Shown here: one piece after another, positions 53,071 through 61,085 of the stretch
Layout of the letters: each line of letters begins with the position of its first letter
How positions within the stretch are numbered: position 1 is the stretch's first letter
Source of the DNA: Streptomyces tropicalis
Lineage (GTDB): Bacteria; Actinomycetota; Actinomycetes; Streptomycetales; Streptomycetaceae
NCBI RefSeq assembly: GCF_029269835.1
Contig: NZ_JARJBB010000007.1
Span: forward strand, 124,001-188,000
Reading direction: 5' to 3'
Length of the DNA: 64,000 bases
Notes under the pieces: model-generated
The model's input: only the letters and a program-made list of their open reading frames with translations
Told to the model about the DNA's origin: nothing
The model's database searches: none
Program-made: the position numbers and the translations under genes

Positions 53071-53709
53071 TCAGCGGTGGTCGACGTAGGCGACGAATCC
53101 GCCTGCTGTCAGACCCACCGCGCATCCGCGGCGGAAGGCCTCGTAGCGCATGCTCGCGGTGTGCTGCGCCTCGGTCATCGCATACGGTGCACGGATCCCC
53201 AGTTCCACGCCGCACAGGCACACGACGTAGCCGTGACGCAGGGCGGCGGCCGCCCACTCGGGGTCGTGCGCGACCCAGGTCCGGGAGTAGATCTCACCGT
53301 CGGGCGTCCGCAGTTCCAGCCGGGAGTAGGTGTACCCAAGGCACCGATCCAGTTTTGGCTGTTCATCGGGTATCTCGTGAAGCTCCCATCCAGGGATCAA
53401 GCGCAGGTCGGAGAACTCGGGCGACAAGCGCCTCATGCCGAACAGGATGGCGCCTTCGGTCTGCGGTTCCTCGGGCATGTCGTCGCGCGAGGCTCCCCTC
53501 GGCATGACGAACCCGAAGTCGCCCACGCCCACGGCGCGACGGAACTCGAAGAGAGCAGTGGGCATGTGACGTGTCTGCATGTGATCGAGGGTGACCGTGC
53601 CCTCCGCGGTGTCCAGAACCATCAGCACGCGCTCGAGCCGCAGCGCGGGGTCGTCGCTGAACAGGATCCGCCCGTGGTCGTTGACCTGTTCGAACTGATG
53701 CCAGCTCAT
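53071..53709 (-). CDS. Protein of unknown function
   Basis: 212 aa from ATG 53709 (MSWHQFEQVNDHGRILF), chosen for GGAGGG about ten bases upstream; a longer in-frame start is possible. No signal or membrane segment. Mixed alpha/beta: LRLERVLMVLDTAEGTVTLD, LFEFRRAVGVGDFGFVMPRG, LIPGWELHEIPDEQPKLDRC, YSRLELRTPDGEIYSRTWVA, then VVCLCGVELGIRAPYAMTEA. The CLC pair near the end could bind metal. Not recognised. Divergent from a membrane protein gene with an AT-rich palindrome between. Confidence 0.7.
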   Translation of the reverse strand: MSWHQFEQVNDHGRILFSDDPALRLERVLMVLDTAEGTVTLDHMQTRHMPTALFEFRRAVGVGDFGFVMPRGASRDDMPEEPQTEGAILFGMRRLSPEFSDLRLIPGWELHEIPDEQPKLDRCLGYTYSRLELRTPDGEIYSRTWVAHDPEWAAAALRHGYVVCLCGVELGIRAPYAMTEAQHTASMRYEAFRRGCAVGLTAGGFVAYVDHR

Positions 53710-53769
53710 CTCCTGCAGCCCTCCGGTTGGTTGCCGCCGTTCCGTGTCCGCGAGGCAGACGATGGGATG

Positions 53770-53798
53770 TTGAATCATCCTATTGAAGGATTGTTCAA
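53770..53798. promoter_or_regulatory. Imperfect palindrome between divergent genes
   Basis: TTGAATCATCC (53770-53780), 7 nt, GGATTGTTCAA (53788-53798); the arms match at 9 of 11 positions. It lies in an AT-rich patch between starts at 53709 (minus) and 53856 (plus), as an operator would. No regulator gene adjoins it. Confidence 0.45.
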
Positions 53799-53855
53799 CA
53801 ATCCATACATTGGAACGCGTGCACCACCAGGCCGGCGGTTTCGTCGAAAGCAGGG

Positions 53856-54509
53856 GTGAGGGTGAGCGCGGACGAAGCAGGCAAAGGGCGGACAGGCGTG
53901 GGCCGGCGGGTGCTGGTAGGCGCCGCAAGCACCGGCGCGGCGTTGGCGCTGTGGACGGTCGTCCGTCTGATCGTGCGCATGGCCTTCGTCGCGCACGCCC
54001 TGTGGATCGACGAGCTGTGCGCGCTGGCGCTCCTCCTCGCCTGCGTGTTCCTGTGCACGTGCTGGTACTTGGACATCCGGTGGCTGCTGTGTGCGGTGTG
54101 CCTCCTCGGGGTGCTGTTCCTGCAGAACAAGGAGCTGGCTCAGCAGGTACTGCACCAGCACGGGCGTACCGAACACGTCAGGGTCCGACAGATTCAGTGG
54201 TCCGCCGGCGACGGCATGGGTGACAGCGCCCACCTCTACATGGTCACCGTCCTCGACGGCCCACCGCTGGCTCCGATCGAGGAGAAGGGGCTCACGGGCT
54301 GGAAGTGGGTGGTAGGCGGCACTTACACGGTGACCGTCGATCCGCAGGGCCGTGCCCCGCTCAGGCGGGGGGACAAGCCCGGGCCCCCGGTGATCCAGCA
54401 GTTCCTGCAGATCCCGCTCGGCCTCGGCCTGGCCTTCGCCCTGTGGCGGCCCACAGACCTAATCCTGCGCCGACAACGCCTCCCATCAGCCGGACCCGCC
54501 CAGCCATAG
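53856..54509 (+). CDS. Integral membrane protein of unknown function
   Basis: 217 aa from GTG 53856 (or GTG 53862). Three or four membrane segments: VLVGAASTGAALALWTVVRL, FVAHALWIDELCALALLLAC, WYLDIRWLLCAVCLLGVLFL, and a final QIPLGLGLAFALWRPTDLIL. Between the third and fourth lies a ~90-aa soluble domain with LYMVTVLDGPPLAPIEEKGL and VVGGTYTVTVDPQGRAPLRR, probably beta-rich and extracytoplasmic. No family recognised. Divergent from the unknown gene at 53071. Confidence 0.72.
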   Translation: MRVSADEAGKGRTGVGRRVLVGAASTGAALALWTVVRLIVRMAFVAHALWIDELCALALLLACVFLCTCWYLDIRWLLCAVCLLGVLFLQNKELAQQVLHQHGRTEHVRVRQIQWSAGDGMGDSAHLYMVTVLDGPPLAPIEEKGLTGWKWVVGGTYTVTVDPQGRAPLRRGDKPGPPVIQQFLQIPLGLGLAFALWRPTDLILRRQRLPSAGPAQP

Positions 54510-54919
54510 GGGGCTGTGATTGAGCAGCGCCAGGACGGCAACGATCTCACCGGCGGTGCCCTGCGGCGTCAGACAGGCCGCGATGTCGGCCCCTCGGTCG
54601 CCTGCCCCGCCCATTCCTCACCGAAGATAGGGGCGCCCGGTCCATAGGCCGAATGGCCGTCACGTCCACACCTCACATTAGATCGGCTGTTCGTATGCCG
54701 ACCACCTCGCCACGGCGAGGCCGACGGACTCATGGTCCCGACGCCCTGAGCCCCAGGACAAACTCTCCGCTTCTTTGCGGGACGCGCCGTCTCGGTCACC
54801 ACACGTCACCAGCCCCGGAGCAGAAGAACGGCACCCCTGCTCGCCGACAACGTGATCAACGTCTTGGCAACAGCTGGAGCGCCCACCTGCGTCCCGGTTA
54901 AGTTGAATCGAGAATCATA
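54510..54919. other. 410-bp stretch without a supported gene
   Basis: Frames are short and unremarkable. The last ~60 bp (AAGTTGAATCGAGAATCATA) are locally AT-rich and probably contain the promoter of the phosphatase gene. Confidence 0.45.
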
Positions 54920-56725
54920 ATGCTCCTCCTCACTGCGGATATCACCTGTGACGGCAGGGAACCCAGAAAGCAGGCATGGTCAGGCATTCCCTTCGGTGTC
55001 GGGAGGCATGCCGTGACGGGTTCGTGTGGTCCTCCGGAGGCGGTTGCCAAAGCCCTGGATGCCCTCGGCACGGGTGCCTACCTGGTGGACGAGCGGGGCT
55101 CGATCGTCGCCGTCAACACACACGGCGCACAGCTCCTGGGCCGTCCGGCCTCGGATCTGGTCGGCCAGGACGCACACGACCTGATGCATCGCAACAAGTG
55201 TGGCGAACCCGTGCCCAGGGCTCAGTGCCGGATGCGGGAGAGCATCCTCGCCGGGCGCACCGAACAGGGCGGCGACGAATGGTTCGAGCGCGGCGACGGC
55301 ACGCTGCTACCGGTGGCATGGCTGGTCACCCCCTGCGACATCGGCATGCGCCCCTCAGCCACGCTCGTCCTCTTTCACTCCGCCGGACACTCCAGGCAGC
55401 CCGCCCAACGATCACCGGCCGGCGGGCGGATGTCGGAACTGGAACGGCTCGCGCTGCTCGCCGAGACGACCACCCTGCTCACCTCCACCCTGGACATCCA
55501 CGAGGCACTGCGCCGCCTGATCGACCTCGTCCTGCCCCGTGTCGCCGACTGGGCGGTCATCGACCTGATCCGCGAACGGGACGAGGTGCATCGCTTCGCT
55601 GTCGCCCACGCCGAGGGCGGCACCGTGATCTTCCGGGAGGACCTCCAGGGGCCCATGCCACCAGTGCCGCAAGAGTCCCCTCTCCCCCTCTCCCGCGCCC
55701 TGCGAGGCGTCGCATCCTCCTTTGCCGGTCCCGAGACCTATCAGGGATCGCCCGACTCCGGCATCGCGGTGGAGCAACAACACCTGTTCGAGGTGACCGG
55801 CATGCACTCTGCGGTCATGGTCCCCCTCCGCAGCCTGCACGAGGTACTGGGCGCCCTCACCCTCGGCCGTGCCGACCAGCCCGAACCGTTCACCGGGAGT
55901 GAGGTCGCCCTCCTGGAGGACATCGCCCGGCGAGCCAGCTTCGCCCTGGAGAACGCCCGCCTCTACCAGCGCCAGCGCACGGTCGCAGAGACCATGCAAC
56001 GCCATCTGCTGCCCACGCTCCCGCGCACACCCGGCCGCGACATGACCGCCCGCTACCTGCCCGCCCCGGACGCCTCCCAGGTCGGCGGCGACTGGTACGA
56101 CGCCTTCACCCTGGCCGACGGCGCCACCGCCCTCGCCATCGGCGACGTCGTCGGCCACGACCTGGACGCAGCCGCCGGCATGGCCCAGCTGCGCAACATG
56201 CTCCGCGCGTACGCCCTCTCCGAACAGAAACCGCCCAGCAAGATTGTGCAATGGCTCGACCAGGCGACGGAGGACATCGCAGAGGTCTCCCTGGCCACAC
56301 TGGTCTTCGCCCGCATGAGGGAGAACGACACTGGCGGATGCGAGCTGTCCTGGACCAACGCAGGCCATCCTCCTCCGCTGCTGGTCACCCGCGACGGCGT
56401 GACACGCTTTCTCACCGAAGGCCACGGAGTCTTGCTGGGCGTCACGCCCGACCAGCCCCGCCCCGACGCGACCGTTGAACTGCCGCCCGGCGCGACCCTG
56501 CTCCTCTACACCGACGGCCTCATCGAGTCTCCCGGCCATGCTCTGGACGAGGGCCTGGAGCGCCTGCGCCGACACGCCGCCTCCCTGGCCCACCGCCCCC
56601 TGGAACCCTTCACTGACCAACTGCTGGCACGGGCACGCCCCCCGGACAACGACGACGACGTCGCCCTCCTGGCCGTGCGATACGTGCCTGGCTCCCCACC
56701 CTGCGGCAAGCGCAGAAGGCGGTAA
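54920..56725 (+). CDS. PAS-GAF-SpoIIE (PP2C) serine phosphatase
   Basis: 601 aa from ATG 54920; a shorter start at GTG 55013 would still include the PAS domain. PAS (~45-150): ALDALGTGAYLVDERGSIVA, GRPASDLVGQDAHDLMHRNK. GAF (~185-345): TTTLLTSTLDIHEALRRLID, then GALTLGRADQPEPFTGSEVA. PP2C/SpoIIE (~360-590): VGGDWYDAFTLADGATALAI, GDVVGHDLDAAAGMAQLRNM, LLLYTDGLIESPGHALDEGL, DNDDDVALLAVRYVP with the metal-binding aspartates. These enzymes dephosphorylate anti-anti-sigma factors in response to PAS/GAF input. No anti-sigma partner is nearby. Intact. Confidence 0.9.
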   Translation: MLLLTADITCDGREPRKQAWSGIPFGVGRHAVTGSCGPPEAVAKALDALGTGAYLVDERGSIVAVNTHGAQLLGRPASDLVGQDAHDLMHRNKCGEPVPRAQCRMRESILAGRTEQGGDEWFERGDGTLLPVAWLVTPCDIGMRPSATLVLFHSAGHSRQPAQRSPAGGRMSELERLALLAETTTLLTSTLDIHEALRRLIDLVLPRVADWAVIDLIRERDEVHRFAVAHAEGGTVIFREDLQGPMPPVPQESPLPLSRALRGVASSFAGPETYQGSPDSGIAVEQQHLFEVTGMHSAVMVPLRSLHEVLGALTLGRADQPEPFTGSEVALLEDIARRASFALENARLYQRQRTVAETMQRHLLPTLPRTPGRDMTARYLPAPDASQVGGDWYDAFTLADGATALAIGDVVGHDLDAAAGMAQLRNMLRAYALSEQKPPSKIVQWLDQATEDIAEVSLATLVFARMRENDTGGCELSWTNAGHPPPLLVTRDGVTRFLTEGHGVLLGVTPDQPRPDATVELPPGATLLLYTDGLIESPGHALDEGLERLRRHAASLAHRPLEPFTDQLLARARPPDNDDDVALLAVRYVPGSPPCGKRRRR

Positions 56726-56834
56726 AGGATTTCGCGGCAGTGTGGCGGCGCGGCTTTGGCCGGGGACGTCATTTGCGTATCTGGCCTCACGGGCGCGACG
56801 TCCCCGACTCCCGCGTCCTGCTTGCACCACCAAA

Positions 56835-56889
56835 ATACCCTGGGGGGTAACTGTGTTACGTTGACTCCAGATACCCCGGGGGGTAAAAA
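56835..56889 (+). promoter_or_regulatory. Paired CsoR/CstR-type operators and promoter
   Basis: Two almost identical 16-mers, ATACCCTGGGGGGTAA (56835-56850) and ATACCCCGGGGGGTAA (56871-56886), match the ATACC...GGTAT pattern bound by the CsoR/CstR repressor family. Between them lies TTGACT (56861-56866), and 17 nt on, TAAAAA (56884-56889) as -35 and -10. The second operator covers the spacer and -10, ideal for repression. The downstream persulfide/rhodanese genes point to a persulfide-sensing CstR-like repressor, which is not in the window. Confidence 0.75.
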
Positions 56890-56909
56890 TCTGCGAAGGG
56901 AACCGAGCG

Positions 56910-57361
56910 TGTTCTTCATCGACGCCATCCAGCTCACGGGTCTGGGAAACCACAGTTACCTGGCCGGCGGCGCCCCAGCACGGCGGTGGCGGTGGACCCG
57001 CCGCGGGACATGGACCAGGTGATCGCGGCGGCTGCTCGCCGGGGCGTGCGGATCTCGCACGTGGTGGAGACACACCTGCACAACGACTACGTCACCAGCG
57101 GCCTCGATCGAGCCGTCGGAGGGCGCTCAACGACGGCCAGCACTGACAGCCGTCGACAGCTCAACCGCCGGTCGCAACGCTGCCGAGGCCTCCTTCCCGC
57201 GCCTTCCCATCGCCGGCGGTGACACGCTCTTCGTCGGCCAGGGCCTGGTGCCCAGGGCCATCTCCACACCCGGGCACGCGGTGGGCCGCGAGGTAGTGGC
57301 CATCGATGACGGCTTCGACGCCGCAGAGGACGCCAGCCTGCCCCTCACCACCGACCGCTGA
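56910..57361 (+). pseudogene. MBL-fold persulfide dioxygenase (ETHE1-like), broken
   Basis: GTG 56910 opens FFIDAIQLTGLGNHSYLAGG. A one-base loss near 56975 shifts to AVAVDPPRDMDQVIAAAARR, GVRISHVVETHLHNDYVTSG with the HxHxD metal motif. The next ~60 residues are missing or scrambled. A third frame gives LPIAGGDTLFVGQGLVPRAI, STPGHAVGREVVAIDDGF with the GH metal His, and a stop at 57361. Intact relatives oxidise glutathione or low-molecular-weight persulfide to sulfite. The internal loss looks larger than one read error. First gene after the operators. Confidence 0.75.
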
Positions 57362-57403
57362 TCTCAACTGCCCTCGTCGGCGACCACACCTGGAGTGCTC
57401 CTG

Positions 57404-57799
57404 ATGTTCTCCCGCTTCTTCTCCCGCTCGTCCGACCGCTCGTCCCGCCCCGGCCGGGTCAGCGCAGCCGAGGCCCACCGGCGTACCAGCGCTTCCTCCC
57501 CCGAGAGCCCCGTGCTGCTCGACGTGCGGGAACCGCGCGAATGGGTGATCGGACACGCGCCCGATGCCGTGCACGTCCCGCTGTCCCAGCTGATCTCCGG
57601 TGCATCCCCGCTGCCCGAAGTCGTGCAGGGGCGCCCGGTGGTAGCCATCTGCCGCTCCGGAAACCGCTCGCAGAAGGCAGCACAGTTGCTGGCCGAACAG
57701 GGAATCGACGCGGTCGACGTCAAGGGCGGCATGGAGGCCTGGCAATACGCCGGCCTGCCGATCGTCAACGGCCGTGGCGGACGCGGCATGGTGGCGTGA
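57404..57799 (+). CDS. Rhodanese-domain sulfurtransferase
   Basis: 131 aa from ATG 57404. Rhodanese fold: SPVLLDVREPREWVIGHAPD, AVHVPLSQLISGASPL, the active-site loop AICRSGNRSQKAAQLLAEQG with catalytic Cys, and GIDAVDVKGGMEAWQYAGLP. It carries persulfide sulfur between donors and acceptors in the cytoplasm. Second gene of the operator-controlled sulfur operon; its stop overlaps the next start by four bases (GTGA). Intact, unlike its neighbours. Confidence 0.92.
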   Translation: MFSRFFSRSSDRSSRPGRVSAAEAHRRTSASSPESPVLLDVREPREWVIGHAPDAVHVPLSQLISGASPLPEVVQGRPVVAICRSGNRSQKAAQLLAEQGIDAVDVKGGMEAWQYAGLPIVNGRGGRGMVA

Positions 57800-58080
57800 C
57801 CCCGCTGACCCTCGCGCTCGTCGCGGGTGCCGTGGTGGGCCTGGCACTCGGCGGCTTGGGCGGCGGCGTACTGGCCGTCCCGGCGCTGCTCTACCTGCTG
57901 CACTTCAGGCCGCTCGCCGCGACGACGGCCAGCCTTCTGATCGTCACCGCCACCTCGATGACGGCGCTGACCACCCACGCCCGCGCCGGGAATATCCACT
58001 GGAAGTTCGGAGCCGCCTTCGGCGCCGCCGCCGTTTGGTTGCCGCAGAACATTCTGACCACCGGCGTTCGCGGCGAGGAA
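57796..58080 (+). pseudogene. TauE/SafE-type sulfite exporter, truncated
   Basis: GTG 57796 overlaps the rhodanese stop. The protein starts with membrane segments LALVAGAVVGLALGGLGGGV, LAVPALLYLLHFRPLAATTA, SLLIVTATSMTALTTHARAG and NIHWKFGAAFGAAAVW, the first repeat of TauE/SafE (PF01925). After ~80 residues it enters unrelated, non-hydrophobic sequence. About two thirds of the exporter are missing. Normally it would export sulfite made by the persulfide dioxygenase. Confidence 0.78.
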
Positions 58081-58320
58081 GTCAAAAGCCACCGATCCGA
58101 TGCCGACTCCCCCGGGCCACCGATGAAGCGGTCGGCGGCGGTGGCCCAAGCCTCCGAGGACGCGTCTCGCCTTGCTGGCGCGTTCGACGCACGCGCCAGG
58201 CCGGCGAGGCAGGCTCCACCACTTCGCCGGCCCGGGGCATGGCGCCATGGTGCCGCGCCCGCCGCCTGCCGCGCCCGCCGCCTGCTGCGGCCTTCGTCGC
58301 CCTCGTGCGACCGGTCGGGT

Positions 58321-59085
58321 TCAGCGGTTGACCGGCTCGAGAAGGAGGACGAGCGAGGTGAGGACGGCCGCGAGAGTCATCGCCGTCGCCGCCGGCACCG
58401 CGAGGACGCGCCGGTGAGCGGGCTGAAGCTGATGGGCGAGTCTCAGTGCAACCCACGCGGCCTGCGCGAGTACGCCGCCGACGCAGGCGAGCAGCAGTGG
58501 CATGAGGGTGTCCGGAATGGGCAGGGCGCCCGTGAGAAGGGCTCCCGCGACCGGGCTCAGGCAGGCCAGTGCGATCCATGGAGCTACGCGCCTCCCCGGT
58601 TGCACCGCCAGCAGGGCGGCCAGAGCCAGGCCCTCGCCGGCTGCGTGTACCAGCAGTGCCGTCAGCACGGCGAGTGAGGCGGTCAGCGCCAGGGTCGCCC
58701 CTTCCAGAAAGCGGTGCACGGCGAGCGCGGATGCCGCGCCGATGCCGCCCGCACGGCTGCGGTCGCACGGGCAGCCGATACGCATCACGGCCCCCATCAC
58801 CCCGTACGAGGCGAGAGCGGTGAGCGGAACTGCCCAAGGTGGCACGCCGGCCTCATGGGCCCCCTCCCACGCGCCGGGCAGAAGATCGAGGACCGCGATG
58901 ACCAGCAAGATGCCTGACGCGGCGGCCAGCATGAGCGTCGACCGGCCGGATCCGCGCCGCGCCAGCCAGGCGCCCACCACAGTGGCCACGGCGACCAGGG
59001 CCACAGCCACCAGCGTTTCGGTGGAGGGCAACTGCCAGCCGGTCCCGTGAGGGTGCGCGCCTGCTGCGCAGAGCACGGAGAGCAT
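58321..59085 (-). CDS. ZIP-family metal transporter
   Basis: 254 aa from ATG 59085, with GGGAGGGAAC just upstream. About eight membrane segments; segments 4-5 hold the ZIP motifs LAVHRFLEGATLALTASLAV and LLVHAAGEGLALAALLAV with His and Glu for metal. A cysteine pair GCPCDRS lies in the central loop. ZIP proteins import zinc or other divalent metals. It follows the methanethiol oxidase gene by 56 nt on the same strand; that enzyme needs a metal, so co-expression is sensible but unproven. Confidence 0.85.
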   Translation of the reverse strand: MLSVLCAAGAHPHGTGWQLPSTETLVAVALVAVATVVGAWLARRGSGRSTLMLAAASGILLVIAVLDLLPGAWEGAHEAGVPPWAVPLTALASYGVMGAVMRIGCPCDRSRAGGIGAASALAVHRFLEGATLALTASLAVLTALLVHAAGEGLALAALLAVQPGRRVAPWIALACLSPVAGALLTGALPIPDTLMPLLLACVGGVLAQAAWVALRLAHQLQPAHRRVLAVPAATAMTLAAVLTSLVLLLEPVNR

Positions 59086-59141
59086 GTTCCCTCCCCGCGG
59101 GGTGGCGGGCCATGGTGTCGTGGCCGGGTGAACCGGCTGTG

Positions 59142-60569
59142 TCAGCGGCGGTAGCAGTACGAATCGGAGGAGGCGTCGCCCCCTTGCAGGTGCGTCTGGT
59201 GCACGCGCAGGCCGAGGAAGTCCGGGCCGTGGGGGAAGAAGCGGCTGTCGACCGTGAGCCCGCCGTGCGAGATGTCGGCGTCGAGTTTGACCATCCACGG
59301 GTCGATGCCCGCGGGGTAGAACTGTGCGTCCCAGGCGGCGTACAGGGAGTTCGTCAGGTAGGCGCGGCGCCCGTCGCGGCTGAGCTCGACCATCTGCGCT
59401 CCGCCGGTCAGGGGAGTGTCCGGCTCGGCGGGGTGCGGCTGCCGGCCGACGATGCCGCCGAGGCGTACGGACGCGGTCTGCCTGGGATGGAACGGGTCGC
59501 TGACGTCGTACTGGAGCAGGTCGCCGGTCCCCCATGCGGATACGTACAGCCACTGGTCGTCCACCGACAGGTCGATGTCGGTGATCAGTGGAGGCACGGC
59601 GCCGAACGGCTGCAGCAACGGGGGCAGGTCCTCCGTTTCCGCGGGCTCGGCCGGGACGGTGATCACCTTGCGGACCACGAAGTTCTCGCCCTCCCGGTTC
59701 CACAGCCAGATCGATGCCGAAAGGTCCTCCACGCTGACCACGGTGTTGGTGAAGCCCCACGTGGCCTCGGGGTCGTGCGCGGGGCGCAGCTCCAGCACCA
59801 TCTGGTTCTCGTCCCCCAGGTCGACGCGTTGCAGGTGCCGGCCGGAGTCCAGCTCCCAGAAGTGCAGTGAGTGGCCGTACTGGCGGTCGAGCAGCCGTTC
59901 GGGGACCAGGCCGTCCTCGATCAGCGCAGGGGTCCCCCACTCGCTGGTCACGGCGATGTTCTGGCGCAGATGCCACCAGACGTCGTAGGCCATCCGCTGG
60001 GGTCCGTGGTCGCTCTCCCAGGACCGCAGCACTTCGAAGCTGTCGTGGTCCAGCAGGGCGACGCCGCCCGGCCCTTCCGCGCCGTCCGCGCCGCCCAGGC
60101 AGGACAGGAACATTCCGTCGGGGCCGCAGTGGAGTGTGTGCGGACGCGAGTATCCGGCCTTGGCGGCCAGCTCCTCGGGCTCGACCACCTTGACCAGGCG
60201 GGGGCGGGCGGGGTCGGGGCCGGTGTCGAAGACGTGCAGCCGGGAGGAGCGCAGGCCCGGGACGATGAGGTAGCGCCGCGCCGCGTGGTGACCGGCATGG
60301 GCCAGCGCGCTCGAGCAGGCGTTCCAGCCGAAGTGGTGCAGTTCGTTGCCCAGGTCGGGCAGCTCCGCGTGGGAGATCACTCGGCCGTATTCGGGGGATT
60401 CGGGGTCCGTGCAGACCGTGAACAAGGCGTCCGCGCGCTGTGCGGTCGGGTCGAAGCCGACGACGTAGGCGAGGTTCTCCGGGGGCGCGGCGACGGCGTC
60501 CGCCGGGGTGCGGTACAAGGTGGGATCACTGGGCTCGTCGCGGTCGAGAGCGTGCTCGGTCGTCGTCAT
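59142..60569 (-). CDS. Selenium-binding protein family, likely methanethiol oxidase
   Basis: 475 aa, full length for the SBP56/SELENBP1 family: LYRTPADAVAAPPENLAYVV, LHHFGWNACSSALAHAGHHA with the conserved Cys, LIVPGLRSSRLHVFDTGPDP, KAGYSRPHTLHCGPDGMFLS, QYGHSLHFWELDSGRHLQRV, TDIDLSVDDQWLYVSAWGTG, TGGAQMVELSRDGRRAYLTN and a C-terminal LRVHQTHLQGGDASSDSYCY. Characterised bacterial members oxidise methanethiol to formaldehyde, hydrogen sulfide and peroxide using copper. The many His residues fit metal binding. H2S formed here would be a natural substrate for the nearby sulfur operon. Confidence 0.92.
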   Translation of the reverse strand: MTTTEHALDRDEPSDPTLYRTPADAVAAPPENLAYVVGFDPTAQRADALFTVCTDPESPEYGRVISHAELPDLGNELHHFGWNACSSALAHAGHHAARRYLIVPGLRSSRLHVFDTGPDPARPRLVKVVEPEELAAKAGYSRPHTLHCGPDGMFLSCLGGADGAEGPGGVALLDHDSFEVLRSWESDHGPQRMAYDVWWHLRQNIAVTSEWGTPALIEDGLVPERLLDRQYGHSLHFWELDSGRHLQRVDLGDENQMVLELRPAHDPEATWGFTNTVVSVEDLSASIWLWNREGENFVVRKVITVPAEPAETEDLPPLLQPFGAVPPLITDIDLSVDDQWLYVSAWGTGDLLQYDVSDPFHPRQTASVRLGGIVGRQPHPAEPDTPLTGGAQMVELSRDGRRAYLTNSLYAAWDAQFYPAGIDPWMVKLDADISHGGLTVDSRFFPHGPDFLGLRVHQTHLQGGDASSDSYCYRR

Positions 60570-61016
60570 GGCTGTTCCTCACTCCCGAACGGGAGCCTGG
60601 ATCCGGGTGGACTTCCGACGGGCAGCCGGGCTCACTCGTTCGAGATCAGCGTGCAGACGGGAGACGGACATGCCATAGGACGAGCGTTTCACAACCCCTG
60701 GAGCCGTGCCAGGGCGACAGCGCGGCGGTGCGGTCGGCCGCCGCGTCGGAGCGGGCGTCGGCCGTGATCGATCGGCTGGAATCCGCGGTCGGGGTATCCA
60801 GGTGGTGCGGTCGCAGAAGAAGTCGCTTGATCGACTGCCGGTGGGTCGTTGCCGCGCGGTGGGTCCGGTGCCGGCCTCCGGGTTCGATCCGGTTTCCGAG
60901 CGCTGCGCGAAGTCCAGGTGGCAGGGCCCGTAGCGGCGGCTCCCCGACGTGGGCGGGCTCCCTGGGCTCGGGGACGGCCGCGCCACCGAAGCACTGTGGC
61001 TGTCCGATGGCGCGGC
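60570..61016. other. 447-bp stretch without a supported gene
   Basis: No convincing frame. It holds the upstream region of the methanethiol oxidase (minus strand) and, at its far end, the terminator of the metallophosphoesterase. Confidence 0.45.
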
Positions 61017-61046
61017 CGTGTTCCCCGGCTTGCCGGGGAACACGGC
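61017..61046 (-). terminator. Terminator of the metallophosphoesterase gene
   Basis: Perfect 14-bp arms CCGTGTTCCCCGGC (61017-61030) and GCCGGGGAACACGG (61033-61046) with a TT loop, 40 nt past the stop. Very stable hairpin without a strong T tract, as usual in Streptomyces. Confidence 0.85.
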
Positions 61047-61085
61047 TTCCTCGGTGAGGAAGTCAGCGTTCGCGGGGGACGAAGC

